From contig JAADIG010000011.1 of assembly GCA_013151445.1 (NCBI GenBank), positions 1 through 48,192 of the forward strand: a DNA stretch of 48,192 nucleotides, in the 5' to 3' direction. The number at the start of each line of letters is the position of its first letter. Position 1 is the first letter of the stretch. The stretch is from Actinomycetota bacterium. Lineage in GTDB: Bacteria; Actinomycetota; Acidimicrobiia; Spongiisociales; UBA5794. The notes beneath the pieces are model-generated. The model worked only from the letters and a program-made list of their open reading frames with translations. It had not been told where the DNA came from and ran no database searches. The translations under genes and the position numbers were made by a program. This document shows positions 29,374 to 38,389 of the stretch, one piece after another.

Positions 29374-29391
29374 TGATTGGTTGGTTGATTG

Positions 29392-30249
29392 TCAGCTCAG
29401 GGCTGCCCCAAGCGCACGTTTCACGTACACCTTTGCCAAATGGGCTTTGTACTCCTCCGAGCCGTACAGATCCTCAAGCACGCTGATGCCGTCGGCCGCA
29501 CGATCCGCAGCAGCCGCGATCGCCGCCTCAGATCCATCAGATCCGATAATGGCGTCCATCGCTCCCGATGACAGCATCGCCTTGGAACCGACCCCGGTGA
29601 GCGCCACACGGGCGTCTGAAACGGAGCCGTTGGTCTTACGGACCCATGCCGCCACTCCCGCAACCGCATAGTCGGACTCACCACCGCGACGTCCGAGCTT
29701 GGTATAGGCGGAGCTTTCGCCCTCGCCAGACTTCGGAACTCGTAGTTCCACCAGGATCTCGTCATCGGCTAACGCTGATGTCAGCGTGTCGACGAAGAAC
29801 TCACTGGCCGGAATCTCGCGAGTACCGGCGCTCGATCGCGCAACCATCGTGGCACCGAGGGCGAGGACGGCAGCGGTTGTATCTGCCGCAAGATCGGCGT
29901 GGGCGACTGCCCCCACCGTCGTGCCTCGGTTGCGTACCTGCACATCGCCGGTCAAAGCTGCTGCTTGGGCAAGCGCCGCCGCATAGGTGGTCACCAGGTC
30001 ACTCGAAGCCGTCTGAGCATGTCGCACCAACGCCCCGATCGCGAGATGGTCGCCACGGTCCTCGATCGCATCGAGTCCGGGGATCCGGCCGATGTCGATC
30101 ACCGTTGCCGGCGATAGGAGTCGCAACTTCATCATCGGGATGAGGCTCATCCCACCGCTCATGATCTTGGCGCCGGGATTGCTGGCTAGAACAGCCAGCG
30201 CCTCGTCGAGCGTGCCAGGAGCTACGTAGTCGAATTCTCTCGGATACAT
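29392..30249 (-). CDS. coxM: Molybdenum hydroxylase FAD-binding subunit (CoxM-like)
   Basis: 285 residues, normal for the medium subunit. FAD-binding PCMH domain with MSGGMSLIPMMKLRL (a form of the AGGT/S FAD motif) and VRNRGTTVGAVAHADLAAD (the second FAD motif TIGG-like), then a CO-dehydrogenase flavoprotein C-terminal domain from about residue 175. Passes electrons from the Fe-S subunit to the quinone pool. Last gene of coxG-coxS-coxL-coxM; two bases after coxL. Confidence 0.92.
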   Translation of the reverse strand: MYPREFDYVAPGTLDEALAVLASNPGAKIMSGGMSLIPMMKLRLLSPATVIDIGRIPGLDAIEDRGDHLAIGALVRHAQTASSDLVTTYAAALAQAAALTGDVQVRNRGTTVGAVAHADLAADTTAAVLALGATMVARSSAGTREIPASEFFVDTLTSALADDEILVELRVPKSGEGESSAYTKLGRRGGESDYAVAGVAAWVRKTNGSVSDARVALTGVGSKAMLSSGAMDAIIGSDGSEAAIAAAADRAADGISVLEDLYGSEEYKAHLAKVYVKRALGAALS

Positions 30250-30251
30250 AG

Positions 30252-32084
30252 TTATGCCCTCCCGTTTCCGGATGCAGCGTTCATGGCCTCCCAGACCCGT
30301 CTCGGTCTGAGTGGCATGTCGATGTGGGTTACGCCGTAGGACGCAACGGCATCAACTACCGCGTTTACGATCGTCTGAGCCGAACCGATAGTTCCGGCCT
30401 CGCCGATGCCTTTCACACCCAACGGATTGATGTCCGTCGGGGTTGTCGTGCGGTGCAGCTCGAACATCGGAACGTCACCCGCCGTCGGGATCGGATAGTC
30501 GACCATCGAGCCGGTAAGTAGGTTGCCGTTCTCGTCGTAGATCGCTTCTTCGAACAACGCCTGTCCGATGCCCTGGACCAGTCCCCCATGGACCTGTCCG
30601 TCCACGATCATCGGGTTGATCACGTTGCCGCAGTCATCCATCGCGACGTACCGCAGAATCTCGACGTTGCCGGTCTCGGCATCGACCTCGACCATTGCGA
30701 GGTGCGAGCCAAACGGCCATGTGGCGTTTGCGGGACTGAACACGACTTCGCTTTCGAGACCCGGGTCGGTGCCTTCCGGTGCCTTCTGGGGCTGGTACGC
30801 AACCATGGCGATTTCGGACCAAGGTACCGAACTCTCCGGTGAGCCGGCGACGTGTGCGGCACCATCCGCAAACACAATGTCGTCCTCGCTCGCCTCAAGC
30901 AGGTGAGCGGCCAGCTTGGCTGCCTTCAGGCGTACCCGATCGGCGGCTTCGTACGCCGCCGATCCGTCGACTGCCGCGGAGCGTGATCCGAATGTTCCGA
31001 TACCCATCGGCGAGTCACCCGTGTCACCGTGTTTCACGACAATGTCGTCGACCGGAATGCCGAGTCGATCCGCCACGATCTGAGCCCACGTCGTTTGGTG
31101 TCCCTGGCCACTGGGGCCGGTGCCGATGGTGACCGTGACAGTTGCGTCAGCATTCACTCGAACCAGCCCATTGCCGTTGAACGCGGAGGGCAGTCCGTAC
31201 GCCGACCAGGAGAACCCGAGGTCGGCGAGACCGGCGGGCGCAAACCCGCACACCTCAACGTACGTCGACAATCCGATGCCGACGTTGCGACCCTCAGCAC
31301 GTGCAGAGTCGCGGGCGGCCTTCATTTCGTCGTAGGCCCCGGTTTCGAGCAATGCGTCGAGGTTCATGGCGTAGTCGCCCGTATCCATGGCGAAGCCGAC
31401 CGGTGACATCGCCACCGGGAACTCCTCTGCCGGGATAAAGTTCTTACGCCGCACATCCGCGGGATCCATGCCGATTTCGCGGGCATACATGTCCATGATT
31501 CGCTCGATGTAGTACATCGCCTCGGGACGGCCGGCACCTCGATAGGCATCGGTCGTCGTCGTGTTCGTCGCGACACAGTCGATCTTCCAGTAGGTCGGCA
31601 TCTTGTACTGACCCGACGCCACGAAAAGCCCGAGGAACGGGATCGCGGCAGTGAAGTTCTGGGTGTAAGCACCCATGTCCGCAAGGCCGTCGAACTCGTA
31701 ACCGAGAATCTCTCCGTCACGCGTACCGACGATGGTCGCGGTACCAATCCACCCACGCCCCTGAATCGTTGACGTCGCTGCTTCGCGGCGCGTCTCGGTC
31801 CATCGCACGGGTCGTTCGAGTTGACGGGCGGCCCAGCCGACGAGAATCTCATCGCTGTAGACGTTGAGTTTTGCGCCGAATCCACCGCCCACTTCCGGGG
31901 CGATCACGCGGACGCTGGTTGACGGCAGACCGAGTGCCATGGCGAGCGCACCGGCTACGGCATGTGGCATCTGCGACGTTGTATGCATTCTGAGCGTCTG
32001 GTAGCCAGCCTCCCATTCGGCGAGAACTCGCCGTGGCTCGATAGCCGTCGGGATGAGCCGCTGATTCACCATTTCCTGGCTCAC
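30252..32084 (-). CDS. coxL: Molybdenum hydroxylase large subunit, C-terminal part (CoxL-like, form II); frame broken
   Basis: 610 residues from a GTG at 32084, but homology-like sequence continues in the same frame back to about 32179 ([20 protein letters not shown]), so this is the larger part of one gene split by a frameshift. Contains PHAVAGALA and VRVIAPEVGGGFGAK (molybdopterin-binding region), the active-site loop AYRGAGR near residue 180, and GVKGIGEAGTIGSA with the catalytic Glu near the end. AYRGAGR marks form II; form I CO dehydrogenases carry AYRCSFR with a catalytic Cys. Substrate is therefore uncertain: a CO-dehydrogenase-like or other aldehyde/N-heterocycle hydroxylase. The N-terminal part is at 32180-32638 in another frame. 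Confidence 0.9.
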   Translation of the reverse strand: MSQEMVNQRLIPTAIEPRRVLAEWEAGYQTLRMHTTSQMPHAVAGALAMALGLPSTSVRVIAPEVGGGFGAKLNVYSDEILVGWAARQLERPVRWTETRREAATSTIQGRGWIGTATIVGTRDGEILGYEFDGLADMGAYTQNFTAAIPFLGLFVASGQYKMPTYWKIDCVATNTTTTDAYRGAGRPEAMYYIERIMDMYAREIGMDPADVRRKNFIPAEEFPVAMSPVGFAMDTGDYAMNLDALLETGAYDEMKAARDSARAEGRNVGIGLSTYVEVCGFAPAGLADLGFSWSAYGLPSAFNGNGLVRVNADATVTVTIGTGPSGQGHQTTWAQIVADRLGIPVDDIVVKHGDTGDSPMGIGTFGSRSAAVDGSAAYEAADRVRLKAAKLAAHLLEASEDDIVFADGAAHVAGSPESSVPWSEIAMVAYQPQKAPEGTDPGLESEVVFSPANATWPFGSHLAMVEVDAETGNVEILRYVAMDDCGNVINPMIVDGQVHGGLVQGIGQALFEEAIYDENGNLLTGSMVDYPIPTAGDVPMFELHRTTTPTDINPLGVKGIGEAGTIGSAQTIVNAVVDAVASYGVTHIDMPLRPRRVWEAMNAASGNGRA

Positions 32085-32179
32085 AACAACCGTGTCGTCA
32101 CGTTCCTTGGCAGCCTCAATGCCGGCCTTGACCTCGGCCTGAGCCTCCGGTTCGGCACCAAAGGGGCCGATCCAGCTAA

Positions 32180-32638
32180 TCAGGTGTTCGACTCGGTGCT
32201 GTCGTGGACCAGGAGGCGGTCCGTTGCGGCATCCTTCAGATCGACGATTGCCTCGAGCGGCTCGTATTCGACGAAGATCGCATCGACGGCGTCTTGTGCG
32301 ACGTAGCGGTCGGTGGCGACGACCATCGCGACAGCCTCCCCTACGTGACGTACGACGTCGCCGTTGAGGAGCGGCCGTGGAACGATCGCGACCTGGGCCG
32401 CGAGCGGGCCCATGTGCTCGACATCCGATGCGGTAAAGATGGCAATAACGCCATCCATCGCTTCAGCTTCGGACGTGTCTATCGACAGTACCTTGGCGTG
32501 AGCGAATGGGCTTCGTACGAATGCGGCAGATGTCTCACCACGCACCTTGATATCGTCGACGTAGCGGGCTTTTCCCTGGATAAGAGCCGGGTCTTCACGA
32601 CGTCGGACTACTCCTCCGAGTGCACTGGTCGTGCTCAT
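32180..32638 (-). CDS. coxL: Molybdenum hydroxylase large subunit, N-terminal part (CoxL-like); frame broken
   Basis: 152 residues. Begins [21 protein letters not shown], normal for CoxL, and runs through the a/b hammerhead domain ([37 protein letters not shown]) to [13 protein letters not shown], then TGA at 32182. In the family the next residues should be the segment that is found one frame away from 32179 on. Start ATG 32638 overlaps the coxS stop as ATGA behind GGGAGGTGA. A single base missing near 32183-32190 explains everything; see findings. Confidence 0.88.
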   Translation of the reverse strand: MSTTSALGGVVRRREDPALIQGKARYVDDIKVRGETSAAFVRSPFAHAKVLSIDTSEAEAMDGVIAIFTASDVEHMGPLAAQVAIVPRPLLNGDVVRHVGEAVAMVVATDRYVAQDAVDAIFVEYEPLEAIVDLKDAATDRLLVHDSTESNT

Positions 32639-33132
32639 GAGCTCACCTCCCACTCTGGTTCGGCGGGCTCATCGCCACGCATCTTGGCGGCGGCGTATTC
32701 GATGGCCTTCACGATGTTGTGATAGCCGGTGCATCGGCAGAGGTTGCCCTCGATACCGTGCTTGATTTCTCCTTCGGACGGGCTGTCATTCTCCGCAAGC
32801 ATGCCAGCGGCTGACATGATCATCCCGGGTGTGCAATAGCCACATTGCAACCCATGGCGCTCCCAAAAACCCTCTTGAACGGCATGAAGTTCGCCGTTGG
32901 CGAGTCCCTCAATAGTGGTGATGTCCGCACCCTCAGCCTGAACGGCGAGCATGGTGCAGGATTTCACGGGTTTGCCGTCGAGATGCACAGTGCATGCGCC
33001 GCAATAGCCAGACTCACATCCAACGTGAGTGCCGGTGAGATCTAGGTCCTCACGGAGCAAATGCACAAGCAACGTGCGAGGTTCGACATCGGAGCTGACA
33101 TTCCGTCCATTGACAGTCAGCGATACTTCCAT
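32635..33132 (-). CDS. coxS: Molybdenum hydroxylase iron-sulfur subunit (CoxS-like)
   Basis: 165 residues. N-terminal plant-type ferredoxin domain with [15 protein letters not shown] (C-x4-C-x2-C) and a downstream single Cys (KSCTML); C-terminal all-helical domain with QCGYCTPG and CRCTGYHN holding the second [2Fe-2S] cluster. Carries electrons from the molybdenum site to CoxM. First of the S-L-M order that is typical of form II operons. Confidence 0.95.
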   Translation of the reverse strand: MEVSLTVNGRNVSSDVEPRTLLVHLLREDLDLTGTHVGCESGYCGACTVHLDGKPVKSCTMLAVQAEGADITTIEGLANGELHAVQEGFWERHGLQCGYCTPGMIMSAAGMLAENDSPSEGEIKHGIEGNLCRCTGYHNIVKAIEYAAAKMRGDEPAEPEWEVSS

Positions 33133-33215
33133 AGAGCTCTCCCTCTCAGGCTACGTCGGTTATGCCGAACATAGCAAGGTGGCGCGCTCTAATGTCGAGT
33201 AATCGCAGGTTACTT

Positions 33216-33779
33216 TCAGGATCTCCCAAGAATCCTCTTGAAGAACCGGACGATCGGTGCAAACAGGCTGGCCAAGAACAGCGAAAGGCCCTTTACTTCA
33301 CTGGCGTGCACCTCGGCCGCTTCTTCGGGCGTTTCGGCCGCGAGCTTCGCTTCGATACAGGCTACGAACTGCTCGATGATCCGGCCGGTGATCTCCTTGA
33401 TGAGCCCAACACGCCCGAACTGTGCCGCCGGTCCCGACAGCACAATGTCGGCATCAACAACGACACGGGTACCAACGTCGGTCGCTTCAAGGGAGTAGTC
33501 GACCTTCATCTGTGCGCGGCTTCCGCCCCTGCGATCCGAACCCGATCCCTTGACGATTCCGCGTCGCCCGGCCTCGTCGGGTTCGATGGTGGCTTCGCCT
33601 TCAAATGACACTGCGATCGGACCGAGTTTCACCTCAACCGTGCCCTTGTAGCGAGAGTCCCCCAGATCCTCGGTAAGTTCGGCTCCGGGAAGACAGAGCG
33701 CAAGGTTCGGCACATCCTGAAACAAGGCCCACACCGAATCAACGTCACGAGCAACTTCAAACGTGTCGGTGATCTTCAT
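33216..33779 (-). CDS. coxG: CoxG-like carbon monoxide dehydrogenase subunit G (SRPBCC fold)
   Basis: 187 residues. SRPBCC/CoxG domain (VWALFQDVPNLALCLPGAE, YKGTVEVKLGPIAVSFEGE, RRGGSRAQMKVDYSLE) followed by a C-terminal hydrophobic/basic helix LFLASLFAPIVRFFKR, which fits the proposed role of CoxG in holding the dehydrogenase at the membrane. GAGGAGGTACC lies just before the ATG at 33779. TATAGT at 33812-33807 may be the -10 of the operon promoter (no good -35). First gene of the cox operon, 83 bases before coxS. Confidence 0.9.
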   Translation of the reverse strand: MKITDTFEVARDVDSVWALFQDVPNLALCLPGAELTEDLGDSRYKGTVEVKLGPIAVSFEGEATIEPDEAGRRGIVKGSGSDRRGGSRAQMKVDYSLEATDVGTRVVVDADIVLSGPAAQFGRVGLIKEITGRIIEQFVACIEAKLAAETPEEAAEVHASEVKGLSLFLASLFAPIVRFFKRILGRS

Positions 33780-33860
33780 ATGCGGTACCTCCTCATGCGG
33801 ATGCCGACTATACCGCGCTACACCCGGGGACTCTCCGCCGCCTGCCACCCATGACCACTC

Positions 33861-33915
33861 CCCGTTCTTGTGACGTTTCGAGGTGATTATCCCTTCGAAA
33901 CGTCACAAGAACGGG
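33861..33915 (-). terminator. Perfect 21-bp inverted repeat between the ABC permease and coxG
   Basis: Arms 33861-33881 and 33895-33915 match over 21 bases without a mismatch, with a 13-base spacer. It begins 18 bases after the permease stop codon on the minus strand. No T-tract follows, so either a long-stem actinobacterial terminator or an operon-boundary element also acting on the coxG side. Confidence 0.65.
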
Positions 33916-33932
33916 AAGAGGGTTGCTTTTTG

Positions 33933-36314
33933 TTACAGCGAACGTTCACGGACGACGGCGGCTACGTCGAGATTGCGGACCGAGCGGATTCCGGGGACCA
34001 ACGACAACGCCGCGACCGCGACCATGGCGAGGGCACTCAACACGAGCGTCGACCCGCGCATCTCAAGGTTGAACGAGAACAGGTCGCTACTAAACGACCC
34101 CATGTACGCAAAGGCAAAGAAGTAACCGACGACCAAACCGGGGATTATCCCGAGGATCGTCAAGAACAAGTTCTCACCCACGATCAACGCGCCAATCCGG
34201 TGCAACGAGAGACCGTTCGCTCGCATCGACGCGTATTCCCCCGACCGCTCCGCAACGTTCACCGAGATCGTGTTGAAGATGAGCGAAAACGCCATCGCTG
34301 CCCCGAACGCCAGCATCACGCCAACGAACATGTAGAAGAATCCCATGAACCCTGCGACCAGGTCGTAGAACGCCTGGTTGTCAACCACGACCGCTACCGA
34401 CGGGTCGGTCTTGAGGCCAGCGATGATCGATGCACGGTCGGCCCCGGCATCGAACACTGCGGCGACCGACGTGATCGACGGCGGGGTCAGGGCCGACGCT
34501 GGCACCGAGGGACTCGCCGCGGCGAGAGACGCCCGCAACGTGTTGACATCCATGTAGAGCACGGTTCCGACGGGTTCGGTAACGAAACCCGCAATCGTCG
34601 TGTCGATTGACGTGGAAAGCTGGGGAAACGTGAGGGTGACGACGTCACCGACACGGGCGCCGATCTGATCGACAAGGGCAGACCCGGCAAGGATCCCGCT
34701 CGGGGGCAGCAATCCGGAGTCAGTGAGAAAACCGTGGACCTGCGAGTTGGACTCGTACCCACGCAGTTCCGTTGCATATGTTCCTCCGGCACGCGCCGCA
34801 CTGACACTGAGCGTCACGACCGGTTCGGCGACCGCGACACCGCTACGTGACGCAACCTGGGAAACAACATCCGCCGTCACCGGATCCTGGAATACCACGG
34901 TGACATCTTCGATCGCGACGTCGTTGAACTGCCGGTCAAGCAGCACCTGCACCGTATCGATCATGCCCCACGATGTGAGAATCAGGACGAGGGCTAGGAC
35001 CACACCGATCACGGTCGACAGGCTACGGCGTTTGTTGCGTCCGACACCACGAATCACCATGAGCCAACGGACGGGGAGGCGTCGCACGGGTGGAACGACA
35101 CGTTCCAGGAAGCTGCGCTGACCACGACCCGCAGGGATATCACCACGCATTGCTTCGGCCGGACTCATGCGGGCCACCGCCCGCGCCGGCGCCACCGAGG
35201 CAAGGATCCCGGCCACAAGACCGAAACCAAGACCCACGATGGGGGTGGCCGGGTGCAGCGTTCGCACCGTGTCGGGTATGCCGAGAGCATCCGTGTAGGC
35301 GCCGGTAATGACCCATCCGAGGATCGCTCCCACGCCAACACCGATGACCGAACCGGCGATCCCCAGAATCACCCCATAGGACCGGTAGTGACGGGTCAGG
35401 GCCTTGCTGCTCACGCCGTTGGCGAGAAACGTCCCGATTTGGGTGCGTTGAGAGAAAACCAGACGGGTCAGTAGCGTAAACGTTGCCATCCCGGCGGCGA
35501 GCAAGAACAGCACCGGGAACATGATCGAGAGTTCCCCAAACGAACCGACATCCTCCTGCAGGGCAGCATTGGAAGGTTGTTCGAGCCTGGTTGCAACATC
35601 ACTGGCACCCGCCGCAAGAGCAGCCTTTTGCACCGCGGCATCGACCGTCGTGCGGTCAACACCAGCGTCATACAACACCAGGGTCTGGTCAACGGCGACG
35701 TTGTTTGGGGCGATCTTCAGCAGGTCCTGTGACACAAACATCACACCGAACGTGCCGGGGGCCGGAAAGAGCTCCTGTTTGCTGCGGGCGGGCCAGATGT
35801 ATTCGGGGGATACGCCAATCCCGACGACGTTGGCATCGACCCACCCCGCTCCCCCGAGGACTTTCACCGTGTCACCAACGGCGATATCGAACTCGGTCGC
35901 CATGTGGGTTTCGACAACCACGCCGTTGGGTTGTGACGGATCGAGATAGGTACCTGCAATGATGTCGATCTTGTTGACGTCCGGCTGCCGGTCCGGTGGC
36001 ATCCCCACGACCCGGCCAAGGAGCGTGTCGGTGCCGGTCCGCATCGGGATGTCGGCCTGGCGGCGTTCGGAGACCGTGGTAACCCCATCGATCCCAGCGA
36101 GCGTCGCCGGCAACGTGGAGTCACCACCGGTCACCGCGATGTCCGCAAAGGCGAGACGCTGATACGTGTTGTTGTACGACGACTCGAGATTCAAGAACGC
36201 GTCATAGGACGCGGCGTAGAGCATCACCCCGAGGGCGATGGTTACGAGGACCGCAAGGAACTGCCACCGCTGCCGTCGGAAGTCACGGCGTCGTTTCAGC
36301 CGGAGATACTTCAC
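33933..36314 (-). CDS. ABC transporter permease, double FtsX/MacB type
   Basis: 793 residues. One N-terminal helix (about 17-35), a large extracytoplasmic MacB-like domain (about 40-240), three helices with an FtsX fold (about 250-380), a second N-terminal-like helix after RSLSTVIGVVLALVLILTSW, a second outer domain, and three C-terminal helices. This is the full-length duplicated form that pairs with a single-domain ATPase of the LolD/MacB group; such systems extrude peptides, lipids or antibiotics or transmit mechanical force. Starts with GTG at 36314, overlapping the ATPase stop as GTGA. Confidence 0.9.
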   Translation of the reverse strand: MKYLRLKRRRDFRRQRWQFLAVLVTIALGVMLYAASYDAFLNLESSYNNTYQRLAFADIAVTGGDSTLPATLAGIDGVTTVSERRQADIPMRTGTDTLLGRVVGMPPDRQPDVNKIDIIAGTYLDPSQPNGVVVETHMATEFDIAVGDTVKVLGGAGWVDANVVGIGVSPEYIWPARSKQELFPAPGTFGVMFVSQDLLKIAPNNVAVDQTLVLYDAGVDRTTVDAAVQKAALAAGASDVATRLEQPSNAALQEDVGSFGELSIMFPVLFLLAAGMATFTLLTRLVFSQRTQIGTFLANGVSSKALTRHYRSYGVILGIAGSVIGVGVGAILGWVITGAYTDALGIPDTVRTLHPATPIVGLGFGLVAGILASVAPARAVARMSPAEAMRGDIPAGRGQRSFLERVVPPVRRLPVRWLMVIRGVGRNKRRSLSTVIGVVLALVLILTSWGMIDTVQVLLDRQFNDVAIEDVTVVFQDPVTADVVSQVASRSGVAVAEPVVTLSVSAARAGGTYATELRGYESNSQVHGFLTDSGLLPPSGILAGSALVDQIGARVGDVVTLTFPQLSTSIDTTIAGFVTEPVGTVLYMDVNTLRASLAAASPSVPASALTPPSITSVAAVFDAGADRASIIAGLKTDPSVAVVVDNQAFYDLVAGFMGFFYMFVGVMLAFGAAMAFSLIFNTISVNVAERSGEYASMRANGLSLHRIGALIVGENLFLTILGIIPGLVVGYFFAFAYMGSFSSDLFSFNLEMRGSTLVLSALAMVAVAALSLVPGIRSVRNLDVAAVVRERSL

Positions 36315-37030
36315 CAGTCAAGGTCCTTCGCCTGCGATGGTGATGCGTTGGTTTCGTCGCGCACAATGTGGCCGTCGCGGAGTTCAAGAACCCGGTCGGC
36401 CATGTCGGCGATTGTCGAGTTGTGGGTGACAACAACCACCGAGCGGCCGCCGCCATCGGTCGTGGCACGAAGCAGGTCGAGGACCTGAACCCCGGTATCA
36501 CTATCGAGGGACCCGGTGGGTTCGTCACACAACAGCAGCGGCGGATCCTTGACAAGACCCCGGGCAATCGAAACGCGCTGCTGTTCGCCTCCGGAGAGTT
36601 GCCCGGGGAAGTGGTCAACGCGATCGCCGAGGCCGACCTGCTCGAGGACCTTCATACTGCGGTCAACGGCGTCGCCACCGGTGAGCTCAGCGATGAGGGC
36701 AACGTTCTCTAGGGCCGTGAGCGTCGGAACGAGATTGAAGAACTGGAACACGAAACCAACGGAGCGGAGCCGGTACTCGGTTCGCTGACTCTCGTCGAGG
36801 CCCCCGAGTTCGACCCCATCGGCCTGCAGACTTCCCGAGGTCGGTGGTTCGAGTGCACCGATCTGGTTGAGCAGGGTCGTCTTCCCTGAGCCACTCGGCC
36901 CCAGGATCACGACAAACTCGCGGCGCGGAATCGTAAAGGACACACCACGCAGCGCCTGAACCGCGGTCTCCCCCTCGCCGTAGGATTTGACTAGGTCCTC
37001 GACACGCACGGCTACGGTTGCTTCCGTCAT
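36311..37030 (-). CDS. ABC transporter ATPase, MacB/LolD type
   Basis: 239 residues. Walker [10 protein letters not shown]-loop [18 protein letters not shown], signature [14 protein letters not shown], Walker [14 protein letters not shown] and H-loop VVVVTHN, all intact. The NLxPxLTxxEN stretch is typical of the LolD/MacB/FtsE branch. ATG 37030 behind GGAGGAGCAC. Works with the permease next to it; a TetR regulator is transcribed divergently 51 bases away. Confidence 0.95.
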   Translation of the reverse strand: MTEATVAVRVEDLVKSYGEGETAVQALRGVSFTIPRREFVVILGPSGSGKTTLLNQIGALEPPTSGSLQADGVELGGLDESQRTEYRLRSVGFVFQFFNLVPTLTALENVALIAELTGGDAVDRSMKVLEQVGLGDRVDHFPGQLSGGEQQRVSIARGLVKDPPLLLCDEPTGSLDSDTGVQVLDLLRATTDGGGRSVVVVTHNSTIADMADRVLELRDGHIVRDETNASPSQAKDLDW

Positions 37031-37046
37031 GTGCTCCTCCAAATAT

Positions 37047-37077
37047 GCAAGTAACTCGCAAATGATAGCTACTATCA
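37047..37077. promoter_or_regulatory. Predicted TetR operator between the ABC and regulator genes
   Basis: In the 51-base divergent gap, TGATAG-CTA-CTATCA (37063-37077) is a perfect palindrome five bases before the tetR ATG, and GCAAGT-A-ACTCGC (37047-37059) is a near-perfect one (one mismatch) next to the ABC start. Position suits repression of both directions by the TetR protein. Inferred from layout only. Confidence 0.6.
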
Positions 37078-37081
37078 CATT

Positions 37082-37666
37082 ATGAATCGAATGGTGCCAG
37101 GCCTACGTGAGCGCAAGCGGACCCAGACGATGCTGCGGGTGCAGCATGAGGCATACCGCTTGGCTCGTATCGATGGTTATGACGGCACAACGATCGAGAC
37201 GGTCGCCGAGGCCGCCGACGTGTCCCCCGCCACCATCTACCGACACTTCGGCGACAAGGTAAACGTCTTCGTCTGGGACCCTCTGGAACCGAGTGCGTTC
37301 GCCGAAATCCACATCGATCCAACTAAGTCTGCAATGGCCGCGGTACGGGAGGGCTACTCTGCCCTCCTCGCCCAGGACCTGCCGATTTCGGAGGCCGAGC
37401 TCCTCGAACGGGTGCAGTTCATCTTCTCCCATCCACAGCTGCGCGCCGGATACGAAGCCTCGGTCGGTGCCTACCGAGAGGCTCTCGCTGACGCGTTGTA
37501 TCGGGGCGGTTTCGACGACCCTCTCGTCATCGATGTTGTAGCAGCCGCCGTCGTCGCCGCAAGCGTCGCCGCCGTCGACCGGTGGCAACGCCAGAACGGT
37601 GACCCGCCACTACACATCTTGTTGAACCGGGCGTTCGATGCGCTCGACGAACACTGGAAAGCGTGA
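37082..37666 (+). CDS. TetR-family transcriptional regulator
   Basis: 194 residues. Helix-turn-helix at residues about 30-60 with TTIETVAEAADVSPATIYRHFGDK, the standard TetR recognition region; the C-terminal two thirds is helical and ligand-binding. Divergent from an ABC export-type operon, so it probably represses that operon and itself. Ligand unknown. Confidence 0.93.
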   Translation: MNRMVPGLRERKRTQTMLRVQHEAYRLARIDGYDGTTIETVAEAADVSPATIYRHFGDKVNVFVWDPLEPSAFAEIHIDPTKSAMAAVREGYSALLAQDLPISEAELLERVQFIFSHPQLRAGYEASVGAYREALADALYRGGFDDPLVIDVVAAAVVAASVAAVDRWQRQNGDPPLHILLNRAFDALDEHWKA

Positions 37667-37696
37667 CCGACGACATCGATGCACGCCGGACCAGAT

Positions 37697-38389
37697 CTAA
37701 CGAGCGTCGCCCAACAGTTGCATAACAGCCGCTGGGATCTCCCTTGGTGTCGCGACAAGAACGTCGGGGTCAGCTGCCTCCAATTCCCCGGGTGCTGCGT
37801 AACCGAATGACACCCCAATACTTCGTATACCAACCTCACGGGCACCGTCAACGTCGTACCGTCGGTCACCGATCATGATCGTTTGATCACCGATGATTCG
37901 CTCCTTGGCGAGCACATGTTCAAGGAGGGCCCCCTTGTCGCGCCTGGTGCCATCCATCTCGGCGCCGTAGACGTGCTGGAACCACTGGCCTACCTCAAGG
38001 TGCTCGACGATCGGCAACGCATAGACGTGCGGTTTCGATGTCGCCACGAGCAGGCTGAATCCTTGATTCGCTAGTTCTTCGAGCGTCTCAGGAATGCCAC
38101 TGTAAAGCTGGCACTCATAGATACCCACGTGCGAGAACCGAACCCGATAGAGCCGTATGGCTTCCTCAATGTCGCCGCGACTCGCAACGGAGGTCCCTCC
38201 CAACAGTGTCGCAAACGAGTCGAACAGCGGTGGCCCTATGCACCAGGTAAGTTCACTCGCCAGCGGCGCCGGGCGGCCCATCTCGTGGAGTGCATAGCGA
38301 ATCGATTGGGTTATCCCCTCGAAGGGATCGATCAGCGTTCCATCGAGGTCGAAGATCACGGTGTGTTCGGCTGGGATGCGGTCAGGCAC
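37697..38389 (-). CDS. HAD-superfamily phosphatase (phosphoglycolate phosphatase/5'-nucleotidase type)
   Basis: 230 residues. Motif I FDLDGTLID, alpha-helical cap (GRPAPLASELTWCIGPPLFDSFATLL in part), motif II ATSKP, motif III lysine in RRDKGALL, motif IV GDRRYDVDGA. Substrate unknown. GTG start at 38389 shares its G with the TAG of the MFS gene upstream (one-base overlap), so they are coupled. Confidence 0.9.
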   Translation of the reverse strand: MPDRIPAEHTVIFDLDGTLIDPFEGITQSIRYALHEMGRPAPLASELTWCIGPPLFDSFATLLGGTSVASRGDIEEAIRLYRVRFSHVGIYECQLYSGIPETLEELANQGFSLLVATSKPHVYALPIVEHLEVGQWFQHVYGAEMDGTRRDKGALLEHVLAKERIIGDQTIMIGDRRYDVDGAREVGIRSIGVSFGYAAPGELEAADPDVLVATPREIPAAVMQLLGDAR

